DNA of 64,000 nucleotides from Membranipora membranacea (taxonomy: Eukaryota > Bryozoa > Gymnolaemata > Cheilostomatida > Membraniporidae): the NCBI GenBank assembly GCA_914767715.1, contig OU612066.1, positions 12,653,001 through 12,717,000 on the forward strand. The letters are read 5' to 3'. Numbering within the stretch: the first letter of the stretch is position 1; every line of letters begins with the position of its first letter. Shown piece after piece: positions 12,301-25,100 of the stretch. Both the position numbers and the translations under genes were made by a program. The notes beneath the pieces are model-generated. The model was given only the letters and a program-made list of their open reading frames with translations, searched no databases and was not told the DNA's origin.

Positions 12301-14032
12301 TTTTGGTAATGTAATGATGAGATTACAATAATCACTCCTCATCTTACACATGACCACAGAACTGTTCACACTCTCATTAAAAAATATTATCATATTTTAT
12401 CCCCTTCCTGGCGTTGTTTTGACTAAAGGAGTGCAAAAAACCAGCAGCATCAGGCGCATGTTTCGGGGACTTGTGGGAAATCCACCTCAACCACTAAACA
12501 TAGCAAAAAACAACACTGGGGAAGGAATGGTCATTATTTATTACTCATTATCCAAGGATCTCAACCCACAAGTCTCCTGACTTTTTGTCTTTTGATAGGG
12601 ATGTTTGTTTTTACAGCACAGATAAGGGTTGTTGTTTTTTGTATATTATTGATATGATGTCATGTTTTGATGTTAGAGCTGGGTTTATGACCTGGATCTA
12701 TAGTACAGTCATTTGGCAGAATTTCATGTTTTTTCCATGTTTGTAATACTATTGCCTTATATCAGCCAGAGTACATTTAGTGCAGTTTTAGAACAATAAT
12801 ACTCTATTCTCGAACATCGAGAAGATCTGCAATAATATAGGAAAGGAAAAGTTTGGAGCCCTGAGTGACAGATTCTATGGAGGTTGGGAAATGTTGATTG
12901 AGCTTCCTTCCCACTTGTGATGAATAAAATATTGACACTATCTTTCTCTTATTATACTATTTATATTATATGATATATATTGTATTAAATCTATTATGTT
13001 ACAGAAAATGGCCTCACAATGTTCATGTGGCTCGGACACAATCTCAGTCAGGAGTTTGTAGAGGAGGTGTTCGGAGTTAGCTCCCTCGCTCAGATTAATA
13101 TTGAGACATGTGTACTACTAGAACTGGACAACCCGAGATCTCAGAGAATCAGCAGCATCATCAGCAAAGTCAGATCACAGAGGAGCCACTATATGAAGGT
13201 AATAAACCACACAGATGACCTGATATACTTTTGCATGTATATCTCTGATCGATAGATAGTAAACTTATTCACTTCGCACGAGTACCATCACAAGGACTTT
13301 GTTGGGACGACCCGAGTTCAATTTTACTAATTAGGGGCGAGTACATGTTAGGAACTCATACTAAATTGACTCTAACGATCAGAGATACACATGTTAATAA
13401 TGTAGTCTAGATGTCAGTGTGGGTAATAAACAACCCCTTCCCCCCCCCCCCTCACGTCTTCAGTAATCTGTTCCCCGCCAGTAAATGGAGCTTCAGTATG
13501 TTGATTGGAAGCATGTCCATCCCCAGTCAGACAAACTGCTATTGCTGATTGCAATTATAAGTGTTAACTACAATGCAATATATAAACTGTCACCACTTAG
13601 TGATGTTGTAATGCATATATATAAAAGAATACCAGTAGATAATCCAGGGTATTAGGATCAGGTTGCAAAACAATGTATTTCACTGCCTCGTGGCTGCAAC
13701 GTGTAGGCTGTTGATGGAAAACCTGTGCGTTTGTTGCACTAGATTCATGTCAAGGATTGTGGAGAATGACGTATGTTTGTGAGCTCAAAATAACATGAAA
13801 GTTTCCCTATATTATGATACACAACTTATGCAATACAATTATAAACCAGGACAATATAAAAATATAATGAAATATATCTTTTTAATTACAGTTGACCATC
13901 GTAAGACAGCGAGACAAACTTGAGCCGTGGTTCAATCATTTCTTAGTAGAGGATAAGGGCACAAACGGATCACCATCCTACGTAGACTATCTCTGCCATA
14001 TCCACAAAGAAATACGCGGTATACTCAACTAA
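346..14032 (+). CDS. SEC24: SEC24C/D-type COPII coat cargo-binding subunit, 18 coding exons
   Basis: SEC24 pairs with SEC23 in the inner COPII coat and selects cargo leaving the endoplasmic reticulum. Coding exons: 346-421, 608-681, 891-1652, 2001-2109, 2488-2615, 2798-2936, 3307-3422, 4621-4748, 5290-5692, 6028-6198, 6620-6716, 7393-7538, 8596-8734, 9101-9295, 10979-11082, 12020-12107, 13005-13198, 13892-14032. All are bounded by GT-AG and the sum is 3,210 nt, giving 1,069 residues, in the usual SEC24C/D size range. Residues 1 to about 300 are Pro/Met/Gln/Gly-rich with repeated MPP and ending [12 protein letters not shown], a SEC24C/D hallmark. A zinc finger has C399, C402, C421 and C424. 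The trunk (about 465-705) contains [20 protein letters not shown] and [12 protein letters not shown]. The helical region contains [20 protein letters not shown]. The C-terminal gelsolin-like part ends with [17 protein letters not shown]. The start at 346 follows a splice acceptor directly. The exon-16 donor (GTTGGT) is weak. The family assignment is from remembered SEC24C/D proteins and is very secure; C versus D cannot be separated. Confidence 0.96.
3803..3820 (+). other. Possible 18-nt microexon or pseudo-microexon in SEC24 intron 7
   Basis: An 18-nt block is flanked by a TTTTCCAG acceptor and a GTAAAT donor. It lies in an intron that interrupts the SEC24 frame in phase 0, so inclusion would add six codons (QKVPGK) without a frameshift. 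A diverged copy of the same block, also exactly 18 nt, lies at 4499-4516 but begins with TAA. Inclusion in mRNA is untested. Confidence 0.25.
4499..4516 (+). other. Second copy of the 18-nt splice-flanked block in SEC24 intron 7
   Basis: TTTTCCAG precedes and GTAAAC follows an 18-nt stretch similar to 3803-3820. The surrounding 75 or so bases (about 4,473-4,550) resemble 3,779-3,850, so this is an intra-intron duplication. This copy would add an in-frame stop if spliced in, so it is probably not a functional coding exon. Confidence 0.25.
8755..8808 (+). repeat. 3 x 18 bp tandem repeat in a SEC24 intron
   Basis: Three head-to-tail copies of an 18-base unit beginning GTCATAACCAACCC sit just after SEC24 exon 13. 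Copies one and two differ at one base and copy three is more diverged. Confidence 0.8.
13319..13430. repeat. Dispersed repeat, copy 1 (SEC24 intron 17)
   Basis: About 110 bases containing GTACATGTTAGGAACTCATA and CTAAATTGACTCTAA resemble 57,079-57,195 over their full length, with scattered differences. Two diverged copies 44 kb apart in unrelated introns suggest an old mobile or otherwise dispersed repeat. The family was not recognised. A C-run follows at 13,441. Confidence 0.6.
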
Positions 14033-17000
14033 AATCACTTGCTTCACATAGACATTGATATAATTCTGGTGCTATCTGTTTAATGTAAAAGGTGAGGGGG
14101 CGTTTCTGTGTTTGTCTATGCAGTCAGTGGTGACTGTTTATCCTTTTATTGCTAGCTTTACTTCAATGTAAGCTTGATATTTCTCTGGTGGTTTGTTTAA
14201 CGGTTACAATGTGTGCCTCGCTATTCCATCTCACTCTCAAACATCATACACACAAAAGAGAAATGTCACGTTTACAGGGAGCTTCCGTAGCTTGTAAAAT
14301 GTTCCTGCCTACATATATTTTGATCGAACAAATGTGATTGATGAACGTCCCATGTTGGGTTTTGGTCAACACCTGTCAAGTTATTTCAATATGAGCTAGC
14401 GGTTCCATTCTTGAGCAAATGCCACATTTTTAGACACGGTGATGGTGGTTTTGATGTACGCGTGGCACATACCATAAAACAGGGCAATTTGCTCGAAAAA
14501 TATAATTTTCCATTTAATTGCGCTTAATTTTATATTAAATTATCTAAGCAAATAGACATGGTAATTTATTGGTTGTAATCAGTAGTACTGATACGATGTA
14601 TCAAAAATGGCCTTCTTTGATATTTCTGATTCTGTGGAGTTGTGTTACCACCTATTTTCAAACACTTGTAGCCAGTTATATCTAGTTCAATATTGACGGA
14701 ATATTTTGTAACACTTTTGTTTTAGAAAACAAGAATTGAGTAACTGAGTACTTGTTACTCAACACAAGTGAGCAATAATTCATGACGCTAGATTAGAAAT
14801 AAAGTCCCGGATTTAGATGTGCTAGAAATACCGCTAGATCTGCTCCTGGTCCTCCGTCCTTTCTGCGATTAGAATTTTTCCATACGGTGAAATCGTCATG
14901 TTTGTCTCCCTGATGTAGCTTACTTCTTTATTGTTGTAATGCGTTGTTCTTTATTGTATTCTAGGTACTTGAAGCGGTTACAGAGGAAACATACAAGAAT
15001 AGTCAATGATCATCTACTATGTATTCTCACCAACTTTACCCCTTATGATGTATAATGGTCTTCATATTGTTTTGGACACACTATGAGTAACATGCAACAT
15101 ATTTTTTGTCTATCTTGGTCTATGAAGTCACAGCACCAAAAGTATAATACTGTCTATGCGCGGTGAAGTTTATAAAACTGTGAATGCAATGATCTATTTT
15201 ACACCCCTTTTCTGCTCTGATTCGATTCACTATTTCGTAAACAAACACATGCATGGTGAAAACTAGCCGTAGGTTTAATATATTATGAATGTACGAAAAT
15301 AACTTATTATTTTACACTAGTGTACACTTTTATGGATGGTGGCAAAAAAATAAAGTAGTACGCAATTGAAATTTTGAAATCTAATTCTCTCAACCTCTAA
15401 GATGTGAATACGTGGCTACGTAAAAATAGCAAGTTGGTGTTAATAGAATGACACACCTTTTTTTATTTCCTTGAAGTCACAATTATGGCCAAACCAATCC
15501 AGTTGATAGCTGTACTGATGGAGCCTTGACGTCTTGAAAGTATTTTAGAGAGTAATTGAGTCTACCATATGTTACATGCTCGGCCTCTTGTTTGTTTTTC
15601 CTCAACTTCAAGATATAAAACGTGACTTTACCTCCCAGCTATGGAATGCATGCAATGTTTTTTCCAAGTGTACAGCTTTTCCTCGTATACAGTTTGTAAA
15701 GGGAGGAACTACTATTCATGCTATGACGTTAAGTCCAGGGTACTTTTGTAGATTTTGTTTTGACAACGAGATTAATTGCTGCTTTCCTCTTAGATCAATC
15801 TCTGACCAAATTTTGGTCTAGTTTATATATCTGGTGACATTTCCTCCTGGTACTACCAGGATATAAAAACTCCCAAATTTATTATATAAGGTCACTGACT
15901 TACTAGGTAGGGTTTATCTCTGTGAAATGGGGCTCACTAATTGGTCTGCGGTTGTTTATTGTGCTGATGGTGCCTATTTATTACAACAGGTGATAGATAC
16001 AGCCTTTAAATTTACAAATAATACGGTCATGTAATATTGTGATTGATTTGATTGAACAATATTGATGCTGCAATTTATACTGACAACTTAGCAAGTTCCG
16101 TCTCCAATAATGATAATTGAAAGTGTTTTATACTTTATTGCCATGCAAACTTTTACACACATTCACTCTTATTGATAATCACTATATGCATTACCACTTG
16201 TGACGGCTGTCCTGTCCTCAATGAAAGGTATCACACAAATACTAAATGATCCGTCCGAGGAAAACTGAGAAATGATAACTTCTCAACCAAATACCAATGT
16301 TGCGATCTGGAAGGTAGACTGTGAGCAAAGAGGTTTGGAGAACACGAAGTGCTGACTTGACATCATGTCACCACCAAAGCAAGCGTGTTTGTGGTGTGCA
16401 AAGTAGGGATAGCATACTTCTGACGTGCGAGCTCGGCGTGCACTATGATATTTTGCTCCACTTACACTCAGCTTACACTCAACTTACACTCAAATACGCA
16501 TATGCATGTGAGTGGTGTTATTGAAATACTTCATAGCACATATTTTTTGCAATAAAAATATTACGCCATATTTTTACTCAAAAGACCAAAGATACATGGA
16601 CCAACCTTCTATATAAAGTGTTGGGCTTTCATTAAAGGGGCTGGTCAGAAAGCCCTTGAGACGAGATAGTCTGAAAGTGGCTGGGCAACCAAAGGTTTAT
16701 TTTATACTGTGTGTATTACCAAATATACCAAATACACTTGTAATACATAGAGAGCTGCCAAAACAGGTGATCTCATTAACTAATTTTATACCTAGCCATT
16801 ACAACTCCTTGCCTTCATCAGGACAAAACCAGAAAAAGTAGGCTATTTTTGGTATGTTATTATTTTGTTTTGATGTAATTTGCATAGGTCAGAGGGGACT
16901 ATTATCCAATAGGACACCGCCATGTCTATTGTAAATTAAAACATCTTCAGAATAGAATTAATTTTATATCATTCATTAAAATTGTGTCAAAATAGAAAAA

Positions 17001-20000
17001 TACAACCTTTTGACACTTCTGGGCGGTGGTACCATAAGTTCCCTCCACCCCCAGATGACACGTCCTTGAAGCAGGCATAGATTCTTTTTCGGCAGTTTGA
17101 CGAAAACAATTGTGACCAGGGCCTTCAATCATGGTATGTGTTTGGTATTTAAAAACAACATAGAGCAATAATATAATCAAAAACATATACAACCTCTTAC
17201 AAGGTCTTGCGACCAACTGACATGTGAACACAACATATTTTATATGTGGGCTGGGCTGGTCTGGTCTGACTATACTTTTAAGTTTTAATTAAAAAGATTC
17301 TTTTCTGTGGCCGTAATCACACATTGTAAATTCTACTTCACCTTATTTGATGGCGACTCGATTGGAAGATAGATGTTGTGCGCAACAAATTCTTCTAGCT
17401 AGAGATGTTTAATGTAAACAGTACAAATTTTTAAAAAAAATGTGACCTATTCATCTTCATATGTTTGTGAATAACTTTAACTTTACAATAACACTCCTTG
17501 TTTTTTTAAACGGCATATCATGCTTACATAAGTGCCTTATTGAAAAACAGAAAATATAAAAACTGTGAACAATTATAGATTTATAAAGACTTGTCAAGTG
17601 CCTAAAATTGAAAAATAGTGGTCTACCAAGAGAATTAAGATCAGTAGATCCTACCGCAGTGACCATTCTTCGGGGATTATTATTCCACAATTCTATTTAT
17701 TACATATTCAATTTTGCTCTTGTTTTTCATCTTGACCCAATAACTCTATATTTTAATCTTTTCCTGTGACCCTTACATAAAGGTTATCATGTGTCAACAG
17801 GAATTTAAGGAGAGTGTCATTACTGTTGTTTACCAAGTTCAGCTATATCCAACCAGGAATTTAGCCACAGCATTGCCTATGTCTATTTCTGCGGTGCCAG
17901 TTAAGTCAGGATCTGGGAAGGCTCCGTGGGATCGGCTTCCCAGTGTTACGTGTATTGCGGTCAGATTTTGGAACCAGCATCTGTTGTTTTTGAGAAAAAC
18001 AACATATATTGCCAACTCACCAGCTTGTCTTCATCATATGACCATGTAGGTTGGGTATTTGGGGCATTCTACGCTTTTTATCATTTTATTATCGACACAT
18101 TATTGGTCAATAATGCATTAATTAATTGATCACAATTACAATTATGGGGAAATAATTAATAAAATGGTTTTTAAATAGTCACCACCGAATTTCTCTGATG
18201 AGGAACTGTGTAGTACTATTAGCGATTAGGCTTACGTAGGTTTGTTTGTACCACAGTAGTTTTTCCTGAAAATCCAAAGGATGCTTTCCTCATCCCAAAT
18301 CTTGGCTCTTATGAAGCTCAGTGTCCTGTTGGATCCTGATTGAAAAAAAACAACAAATAAAGATATCGTTGATCCTGTTGTTGCAAACAATTCCCGAGTA
18401 AGGAGTAAAAGTAACAGGTACAGTACAATAGGATCTAAACTCTGAATAAATCTGACCCTGATAAGATACAGTCCTCAAATCATAGCAGATCCTCTTTTCT
18501 GGTTCCCTCTAGGTCTAAACAGGTCTCTAACTTCGGGTCAAAATCTATCATTTAACAATTAATCCTTCATTAATTGGACAACTGGACAATTTATTTCCAC
18601 AATGCCACAGTTTTTTAGGACACTCAAAAGGCACACACACATTATTTTGATTCGCCTTCCCCTTTTGTCCTTCCCAGAGTACAGGCCATCAACAATATAT
18701 TTGGGTGGGTGGGTGTGAGCAAAACAGGAAGGATTAAATGACTGGTAAACCGAGATTCCAAATTAAAGATGATTTGGCATTCTTGTCGCACGGTTCATGA
18801 GAAAGAATCATATTATCTTACATGGGCGTTGGTGATACATTCTGATATTGGTCTAGACGCCAAAGTGATTTCGGTCACTTTTATTGGACAATTTAGAAAA
18901 AATGGCCGCCAGTTTTTTGGTTTTTTGTGATTAGCGAGAATTGTAATTACGCAAATGTAGATCAAATCAACGTAAAAAGAAACTTGACAGCCTCCCAATA
19001 CAAGGTCATCGCTTCTCCCACACAATCCATCAATCTGTAGAGAATTCTTATCTGACTCATTTATAAAATTTAACGAGACAGCTAAACACTCCTATAAGTT
19101 CAGTATAGAAAATAATTGATGACTCTACTGAAATCACACATCAATCCCCTTATCAATTCTGACAAATCTTTTAGAGGGCAGGTCAAGAGTTCATGGTCCA
19201 ATATTTACATATGTGTAAACTTGTTGTATTTGTCTTATAAGATGAAACACAAAAGTAGTATTTGTATGGGGCTCCCTAAGAATGTGAGACAGTTCAAATA
19301 GTGTTTCAAATAAAAGTACAAGCAAGGAGGACTCCTTGGGACAAGACCATCAATAAAAGCTCACTTTTACTATGATAAATCAGCTAGGAAGACACAGCAA
19401 TAAAAAGGATTAGGCTTTAAAACAGTTTTACCAGAGATGAGATGGTCTCCCCCAAGGGCTTCAGTGTCAAGAAGTTAAATTGAACAAACAATTGCAAATA
19501 TTTTCTTTGCATTTGTACCCTAGCCAGGCCTCAACCAAAAAATAGTTTTGTTTTATTTTTGTTGCAGTATTATCTTGTACAATTACATTAGTCATTATTA
19601 TCTTACACCTACTTACTTTTACTTTAACTTACTTTAACTTGCTTACTTACCTCTTATTTATACACTTGAAATGTGCAGAAATGTGCCAACAAGCTTGTGT
19701 TTTATAATAAGCATTTTAAATTATTATACAGGCTTGCTTGAGAACATGAATATCACTGATCAACGATATATCCTTACTCTGTGATGTATATTTATAATGG
19801 TGGGGCGTCTTGGTCATGCGATGGATTGTGTCTACAGGTAGGCATGTCTTGCCTGTGCTCTTCTTGATGTTTGCTTGGTGTTTTGTAATTAGTTGGAGGG
19901 TTGGGCCGCCACTCTAGTCATAGATCATCTGGCTGACTCATACTTTTATTTACTTTTGTGTGAACATTTTTTTACAATGCTTATTTAAAGCAAGGAACAG

Positions 20001-22156
20001 AAAAAAAATGCCCTACATTGAGTCATACCTCTGTGACCAGCCTACCAGGCATAAACTTCTCATTACCAGGAGTCACAATGGTAAGCTTTGATCAGAATTC
20101 TGGTGAAATATGAGCTACGTGCCGTCATGTCAAGGAAAAGGGTTTGTTGATATAAATAAAAAATAAATTGTTCTGGCGATTGCGAAATGCCAAGTCAATA
20201 CCACAAACATAAATTTGGTAACCACAGTCCCACCATACCCATACCGCCAGAGTTCTGTCACTCTGGTAATAAGAGGTGGAGCTGAGGTGGTAAACAAAAT
20301 TCCTAGCGCTTCAATCATCACACGCACAAACACATCTCTGTGAGCAAACATAACAGATACCGCTCTGCAATAAAATAGAACTTTGACCTGCTGGTGGACA
20401 ACTTGAGACAATCATTTAACCAGGAATGCTTTCATAACAAAGCTGTGATAACACGATCCCAAATGCTAGGGATGACATCAGACTCTAGGTGTACAAGTTT
20501 TAGTTAGAATAGGATCGTCACCATGAACAAACTCTCTAGGAATGCCTTAAATGATATTTGAGATTCAGTGTTTGAGAATAAAATTACTATCTGAGATAGT
20601 TACTTGACTTGGCATACAACATCCTATTTTCCTACCTTACATATACTATTTTGGAGTTGCCCTCTTTCAATTCATGTCGCTCTATGATTGTTGTTTTGAT
20701 TGCAACAGGATGGTGCTGGTCTAACTGATGTTATGTAAACCACATCCGGGCAACTCATGAAACTGCTTGTCACATTTAAACCTAACATGGTAGACAGACT
20801 TTGCCAGGTCATTTAAGCCGGTTATATCCTTTGGTGGAATATGAGCATGTGCAATAATTTCTGCGGGTAATTATTGTTTACTCCAAAATTTGAGGGAGGA
20901 ACTCTGAAATAAAGGCAAACTCATTATGATAGAATGGTGCCATGCAGGCTGTTATGTCAAAATGTTCACTTGTAGATGTGTGTGTGTACAGAGAAGTTTA
21001 GATTTAAAGAAAACATGAATATCCATTAGTAACTGGTGTTGCATAACATATATATTTTACAGATGGAGGATGTTATGCTTGATGTACTCGGTTTGGGTGC
21101 ACTAATGAGTCTGTTTACCCGCTTGTTAATGTACTCAGAGAACATCGATAGTTTCCTGGATATATAATACACTTTTTTTGCTGTTTTGTTTTTCCAGTGC
21201 GCTTCTTATTGTCCTAGGATGGTCCTGTTTGTTTTGGGAATAAAGAAACCCATCCAGGGTTTTTTTTGTTCCACTACTCGAGCCAACAACAAATTGATAA
21301 GCCTCCTCACAGTTATTAGCATCAGGCTAGGAAGGATCCACTTTAAAAGTTTTTGAACTTTAACTCCATTTTGTTTTACAACAACAATCGAGAAAAACAA
21401 ACTACTCATAAAATTAAGGAAATTAAAATGGGTTTTCCAAAATTAATTGCAGTGTTTTTTTCCGAAGGTTAGCATGAGTAATGGAGGCTATTTTCTCCCC
21501 AAAGTTTTCATCACATGAGTAATGGTACCAGTTTCGCAACAAACTTTGATTTAGATGTTTTTAATAATGGTTTGTTTTTATTAAATAAAATAAATAAATT
21601 GATTAGTATTATACTTTGATATCAGATCGTTGCAATAAAGTAATCTCAAAAATGTTTGTTCACAACCCTCAGTGCCGCATTCTGCCATGAAGGATTCGGT
21701 ATCACACAATTATACCTATAAAAAAACGAGGCTGCGAAGAAGCCATGATAATGCTTATCCAGTGCTGTGCCTTGTGCATAGTATAATACAGCTATAGCAA
21801 AACATGGCAAAATACAATATTAGAAACAGTTTAACAGTGAGTAATAAATTTCTGTACAATAACAAAGAGTGATAATAATACTTAATAGATGAGCAATAAA
21901 TTAACACTTTGGAATTCTCTTTTGGTAAGAAGGAGATATTTTATAATAAAAACATCAGGACGTGGCGGCGACAGTACAAGTAACATGACGCAGTCTTAGA
22001 GAGGAAAACATTGCACTTGAGTTGTGAGGATTGGAAAAATCCCTGCTGGAGCTAGACTAGAGAAGAAGACAAAATTCAACAATTTGACAACTAAAAAACA
22101 ATAGGTCACATGACCATAGACATAAATATCACAAACACTTTAGTGCCACAGTGATC
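14033..22156. other. Intergenic region between convergent SEC24 and IRS-like genes
   Basis: About 8.1 kb with no gene I can support. It must hold the 3' UTRs of both flanking genes; several AATAAA-like signals exist but none can be assigned. A 12-base unit (CTTACACTCA plus two bases) repeats about three times at 16,461-16,492. Open stretches here, such as 17,789-18,049, show no recognisable domain. A GC-richer patch at 17,800-18,020 is partly open in two frames and could be a decayed exon. Confidence 0.6.
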
Positions 22157-25100
22157 TCACTGCTTAGTATGTTTGTTGAGATTTGCTGGTACCATATCCA
22201 TATAATCAGAAGATGGCGGTTTTTGTGCTGAGGATTTTTGTTCGTGGTTGTCGTCGAGTATGTAGCTGGTGACTTGGTGAGGTTTGAGGAGTAGCCTGTT
22301 GCGCTGTGAGCATGACTGGACATAGCTGGTTGATGCAGGCTGCATGGCTACATATGCTTCACTGTCCAATGTTGAGGTTAACATACCGGGTCCGTAGTGG
22401 GATGAGTGGGAAGAAGTGGACATACTGTCAGCACTGCTAGTCAGCGAGTTACTTGTGAGTGACTGAAGGGACAGACAGCCCTCCATACTATGAATAGAAA
22501 TGTCATCTTCGCTCGAGGCGGACAACTCTGGGAATGGATCAACGATTTGAAATTTTCCAGATCTTGGCGATCCAATGTGGTACTGGTTCTCCTTATCGTC
22601 GACTTGTCGGTGTTGTGTGGGGTTGGAATGAGTTGCAGAGTTTCTGTTCCTTAAGTTGGCACACATGTCCATATATGGTTCAGTGGTCGGCCTGCCACAG
22701 TTCATATCGATATAGTCAGTACCGAGTGGTTTGAGGTTAGCGTAAGCGTTGGCTCGCTGAGCTTGAGATATTCTATGTTTTTGTTCGGTAGTTGAGGCCC
22801 GTGGTCTGATGAACTGTCCCCAGCTGGAGCCTCGAGGTCGATGACAGGTCATACTGGAGGTTCTGTCTCTTATTGAGTCGAGCTCTGGTAGCTGATCTTG
22901 TTGTTGGTAAGGAATGAGAGGCAGCAGGTGCGGTGCTGATGAGCTTTTATCTTTGCCTGAAATTAGAAATAAACATTTTGTTATTCAAACGGCTGGCCAG
23001 TGTTACTAATTGCTTGACTTCGCCGGAGACACACAGACGTGGTATGTACGTAATATACCATTATACCATTATACCGCTGTTTTCTATGGACATCAGCTGG
23101 TTTGGGACAAACAGAACACACTATTCCTAGTTCTTGACTTCAGATAACCCATAATTAACCAACATCTTCAAAATCAGTTTAGCCTTTGGCTGTATGCAAC
23201 ACAGCAACAATCAAATCAGCAGAGGTGGCGTAATTATTTAGGGATTTTAAGGCACTCTGGATTAGCACCGCGATGGAACGAACCGACATGGATGGCTTCT
23301 CTTGTTATTGAAGGCAATGAAACCTGTGATTTTCTCCTAGGTGATCTCCCCCACACATCATATTTTATTGCCTCTGATTCTGATTATACAAGACATGGCA
23401 TTCTTTTTCCCCAGCAAGAAGTAAACAACATCATTAATCTTAGTCAAAACAGGCATGTTAATACCTTCTATGAACCACGCTTAAGGTTTTCTTCCTAACC
23501 AAACTTGTTGGTTAGTAAGACCACAATCCCTGTCTGCTAAAACACCAAATACCAATCACCAAACCTGTCCGTACAAGCCGCCAAAATTACCATACTGACA
23601 AGGTCACTCGGCTAACAATTAAGGCTATCTTGTTGTGTCTGGTTTAGTTTTGGGTATTATTATTTGTCAGACACCCTTTTAATCAGCTTACAATGACTCT
23701 ACTGTTTTTATAGGTTTTCTTATACATCCCACCACAGAATAGCTGACTCACCTGAAAGCACTTTTCTCTTGCACATCTCGACATAATCACCATCTCGGAC
23801 AGGATTCGGGCTAGCCTGAGAACCTGACCGGCTCACAGGTCTGCTTACTGAGTCTGTCTGGTCTAACGCCTCGTCTTCTATTAGGTAACACTTGACGGGC
23901 TCAGGCTTCATCTTGTAACCTAATTCAAAACAAGTAATTCATGAAAATATAAGCATTCATTATAATTGAAAAAAAGCGAAACTTCTGTCTGCTTAGTATT
24001 TTGTTATTGAGCGTTTTCGTGATTCCTTGTTTTAATGGTTGCTCTCGATCATCAATCAAAAGTGTTTACAATGATATCACACATAATAATGGGAGTGTAT
24101 ACTACTCGTGCCATCTCTAAAATTAATTTAGCTAAGGTGCCAAAGAGTACCAAAATAATCTGCCAAAAGTATAATTTCTTTTTAAATTGACCACCGAAAT
24201 TTCCACAATACACTCTTGACAAAGTGGAATGTGGCGTTTTGTTTGTTTGACTCACCATGATATTTTGGAGATGTGCTTCCAACAGTCATGTCAATATAAC
24301 CGGAATCTTTTCTGCTCATCTCTGTGTATGGGGAGTTTAGAGAACTACCAGTCATGTCGACATACATGAAGTTAGAATTTCTGTCGTGAGATCTGATGTG
24401 TCCAAGTGACATATCGGCGTAGTCGGTGTTTGTTAGGCTGCTGTTACTTGACGTACAGTTGAAATCTAGAACAAACATGAGCAATGAGCAAGTGAGAAGT
24501 AATTGACGACAACACAACAACAACATAATTTTCACAACTTTAATTTAGACCGATGATTTGGCATATATAAAAGTATGGGGGAGAGAATCAAATTAGGCCT
24601 GGAAAAGGGAATGACTGGTTCAATGCCTTGAATCATAAAGCTGTTAAGTACAGTCTTCAGCTTGATCTCATCTGACTTCTTGTTTGTGTGAATTTTGACT
24701 CAAGATGAAGGAGAAAAACAAGCTAGAATGGCTGAATTATGGCTAACCATAAACCGTAATACGTACTAGGATTAAATTCATACACCAAAATCCATAACGC
24801 CAAAAACATGTAAACAAAGTTAGGTCAGGAATGAGGATACCCAGCCTCAACACTGGTTATGTGTGGTCAATCTGTGGGATCTGTGGGCACTTGTTAATTA
24901 GTGAGTGGTAGAGTTTATGGGTTTAGGGCAGTTTGATTCATAACTCCACCCATACACTAGTGACTAACATACAGCTTTATAAAATCTCAGACAGGGGAGG
25001 CAATGCTTACCTGATGAGGTGGGTCTTTTGCTAAAGTTCATGGGTAGATATGCTGGTGATTCCATGCGGGTGTCTGGAGTGGCCGCCCGACTCAGCTCAG

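Noticed and set aside
17789-18129. Two overlapping plus-strand open frames in a GC-richer patch.
   Set aside because: Neither shows a domain; one is interrupted by a stop and no partner exons were found. At best a decayed exon.
20130-20411. 93-codon hydrophobic minus-strand frame between SEC24 and IRS.
   Set aside because: The opposite strand is open as well and there is no splice or promoter context. Hydrophobic runs are expected from AT-rich sequence.
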